From Planctomycetales bacterium (GTDB lineage: Bacteria > Planctomycetota > Planctomycetia > Isosphaerales > Isosphaeraceae), in contig DAHZZC010000097.1 in NCBI GenBank assembly GCA_027435495.1, forward strand, positions 1-7,319: DNA of 7,319 nucleotides, given 5' to 3'. The translations under genes and the position numbers were made by a program. The notes beneath the pieces are model-generated. The model did not search any database. It saw only the letters and a program-made list of their open reading frames with translations, and was not told where the DNA came from. Shown in pieces: positions 5,927 to 7,319 of the stretch (its first letter is position 1; every line of letters starts with the position of its first letter).

Positions 5927-7009
5927 TCAGGCCAGCCGGATCGTCCGACCGGTCGCGGTCGATCGACGGGCGGCGTCGAGGATTTCGGTGACGATCAGGT
6001 TGTTCTTCAGCGACGAGAGCCCCGAGGGTTTCAACTCGCCCCGTACGACCGCCGCGAGGTAGTGCAGGAAGTCGTCGGCGGGCGGTGCGAGAGGACGCGC
6101 GATGTGCGCTTCCTCGGACTTCCCGGCGACGCGGACCCGGAGCCGTTCGGAGCCCTCGGTCCGAACCTGACCGGTCCGTCCGTAGATCTCCATGTCCTTC
6201 CGATTGAACGGCCAGTTCCACGAAGCCTGGATGATCGCCTGTGCCCCGGGATACTCCAGAATGATCGTTGCCTCGTCGTCGACCTTCGAGTAAATCTCGG
6301 GCTTGATCTGCTGCGTGACGGCGGTTACCGACAATGGGCGGGCGTCGTCCATCAGCCAGGTCATCAGGTTAGCGCCGTAGCATCCGAAGTCGAAGAGCGC
6401 GCCGGCCCCGTTCTTTTCGGGGTCGGTCAACCACGCGAGGAACTCCGGCTGGACGCCGATCTCCTTTGGCCCATTGTGGCCATCGTGGATCACGACCTTG
6501 CGAATCGGCCCGAGCGCCTTCTCGTCGTGTGCCAGGTTGTAGGCGGCGTGGTTCGACGCGTACCAGGTCGTCTCATAATTCACCATCACCGGGATGCCGC
6601 TGTCGGCTGCGGCCTTCTCGATGGCGCGGGCCTGCTCGATCCCGATCGCGAGGGGCTTCTCCATCATCACAGGGATTTTCCTCGCGGCGCAGGCAGCGAC
6701 GACGTCCGGATGGCCGGCGGTGCTCGTGAACGCCACGACCGCCTGGGGCCGGGTTTTGTCGAGCATTGCCTCGAGCGAGGGGAAGATGGTGGAGGGATCG
6801 AGCCGATGGCGACGGACGTATCGCGTCGAAACCTCCGGATTCGGCTCGGAGATGCCGACGAGCGCGATCTCCCGCGAGCCCTGATATCGGCCCAGGAAGC
6901 CCGACGCATGGCCGTGCTCCAGCCCGGCCATTCCGAGCCGCAATGGAGGTGGTGCCGCCCCGGCAAGGGCCCCGACGGCCATCGCGCCAAGGAAGGTCCG
7001 TCGCTTCAT
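5927..7009 (-). CDS. Tat-exported Gfo/Idh/MocA family oxidoreductase
   Basis: This 360-residue protein is a NAD(P)-dependent oxidoreductase of the Gfo/Idh/MocA family, which typically acts on sugars, inositols or related polyols; the substrate is not predictable. The N-terminus MKRRTFLGAMAVGALAGA is a twin-arginine leader (R3-R4-x-F), so it is expected to be exported folded with its cofactor, as are many planctomycete members. The Rossmann domain follows: GMAGLEHGH at 26-34 in place of the usual GxGxxG-type loop, and the family signature EKP at 117-119, whose K118 is the expected catalytic lysine. The C-terminal beta-sheet domain has GALFDFGCYG at 202-211, aligning with the D-x-G-x-H substrate motif; Tyr211 stands where His is common. 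Length is normal. The start is set by AAAGGAG at 7016-7022 (minus strand), six bases before ATG. It lies just left of the CRISPR array, and minus-strand transcription from the array would run into it. Confidence 0.9.
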   Translation of the reverse strand: MKRRTFLGAMAVGALAGAAPPPLRLGMAGLEHGHASGFLGRYQGSREIALVGISEPNPEVSTRYVRRHRLDPSTIFPSLEAMLDKTRPQAVVAFTSTAGHPDVVAACAARKIPVMMEKPLAIGIEQARAIEKAAADSGIPVMVNYETTWYASNHAAYNLAHDEKALGPIRKVVIHDGHNGPKEIGVQPEFLAWLTDPEKNGAGALFDFGCYGANLMTWLMDDARPLSVTAVTQQIKPEIYSKVDDEATIILEYPGAQAIIQASWNWPFNRKDMEIYGRTGQVRTEGSERLRVRVAGKSEEAHIARPLAPPADDFLHYLAAVVRGELKPSGLSSLKNNLIVTEILDAARRSTATGRTIRLA

Positions 7010-7066
7010 CTGCCGCTCCTTTTGACTGCAAGGCGCCGATCGCTTCTCGGAAATCCATTCCTCCGA

Positions 7067-7082
7067 ACTCTCGCCCGAGAGT
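7067..7082. promoter_or_regulatory. 16-base palindrome upstream of the oxidoreductase gene
   Basis: ACTCTCG-CC-CGAGAGT is a perfect inverted repeat with 7-base arms, 57 bases upstream of the oxidoreductase ATG. Its size and place suit an operator for a dimeric regulator, but it could also be a chance palindrome in GC-rich DNA. No clear -35/-10 pair is seen beside it. Confidence 0.3.
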
Positions 7083-7166
7083 CTATCCGCGCGAGCGCCC
7101 GGACGGAATCGTCGCCCGGGGAAATCTCGGACGATCCCGATGTGCCGTGGAAAGGGCCCGATGGAT

Positions 7167-7319
7167 CTTCAATGGGGCCGCGACGATGACGCCGCGGAAG
7201 ACGGCATTACCCTTTTCCATTTTCCCGAATCCAATCAGGCTTCAATGGGGCCGCGACGATGACGCCGCGGAAGACTCAGCGATGAATTCCATGATTGTCC
7301 CTCGATCTAACGCTTCAAT
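7167..7319 (-). CRISPR. End of a CRISPR array: 2 full repeats, 2 spacers, start of a third
   Basis: Two identical 36-base repeats occupy 7167-7202 and 7240-7275, and the first seven bases of a third (CTTCAAT) are at 7313-7319. The spacers, 7203-7239 and 7276-7312, are both 37 bases, unrelated to each other, and visibly more AT-rich than the host DNA. The period is exactly 73. On the plus strand the repeat runs CTTCAATGGGG to GCGGAAGAC. On the minus strand it ends ATTGAAG, like the 3' end (crRNA handle) of many type I and III repeats, and its inner stem pairs fully with one G-U wobble (plus strand: an A-C mismatch). I therefore infer minus-strand crRNA, with 7167-7202 the leader-distal last repeat. 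The 73 bases to the left hold no degenerate copy, so the array ends here. No cas gene is in the window. Confidence 0.93.

Noticed and set aside
7094..7166. A further degenerate CRISPR repeat or an AT-rich leader left of the array
   Set aside because: At the expected position there is no match to the repeat, and the sequence is GC-rich without leader character.
5894..7189. 431-codon plus-strand frame antisense to the oxidoreductase
   Set aside because: The minus strand carries a clear Gfo/Idh/MocA protein with leader, EKP motif and ribosome binding site; the plus frame is a shadow and runs into the CRISPR repeat.
1..7319. tRNA or rRNA genes
   Set aside because: I saw no T-loop/acceptor combination or rRNA-like segment on either strand.

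Overview
The window is GC-rich DNA that looks like a planctomycete chromosome, most likely an Isosphaera-type lineage. This is inferred from gene content: a secreted DUF6599-type protein, an exported amidohydrolase with a Sec signal, a Gfo/Idh/MocA oxidoreductase with a twin-arginine leader, and several decayed transposases. No marker gene fixes the taxonomy.

Three genes look intact and conventional. They are a secreted DUF6599-like protein (276-1232, minus), an exported metal-dependent amidohydrolase of family 3 (2017-3756, plus), and a Tat-exported Gfo/Idh/MocA oxidoreductase (5927-7009, minus). A fourth gene, a small glycine-zipper membrane protein (4782-5111, plus), has a good ribosome binding site but no family I recognise.

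The space between them is filled with broken pieces. At 1441-1903 an IS1-like transposase with an internal deletion abuts the C-terminal end of a tetratricopeptide protein. At 3776-3859, 19 bases behind the amidohydrolase, is a 27-codon Tat signal peptide with no mature protein. At 3892-4012 there is a cluster of hairpins including a 34-base repeat present twice. At 4171-4502 is the 3' end of a Tn3-family transposase with what looks like its terminal inverted repeat. At 4768-4830 a ribosome binding site plus start region has been tandemly duplicated. At 5248-5844 is the C-terminal half of an HNH restriction endonuclease that has lost most of its metal-binding cysteines.

The right edge (7167-7319) is the end of a CRISPR array: two identical 36-base repeats, two 37-base spacers, and the first 7 bases of a third repeat. 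Repeat folding and the ATTGAAG end suggest that crRNA comes from the minus strand, so the leader and any cas genes should lie to the right of the window. The picture is of a region where mobile and defence genes were acquired and have largely decayed, lying beside a CRISPR locus. I see no complete new defence system here. The less explained items are the hairpin repeats at 3892-4012 and 4600-4639, the duplicated start region, and the small membrane protein.
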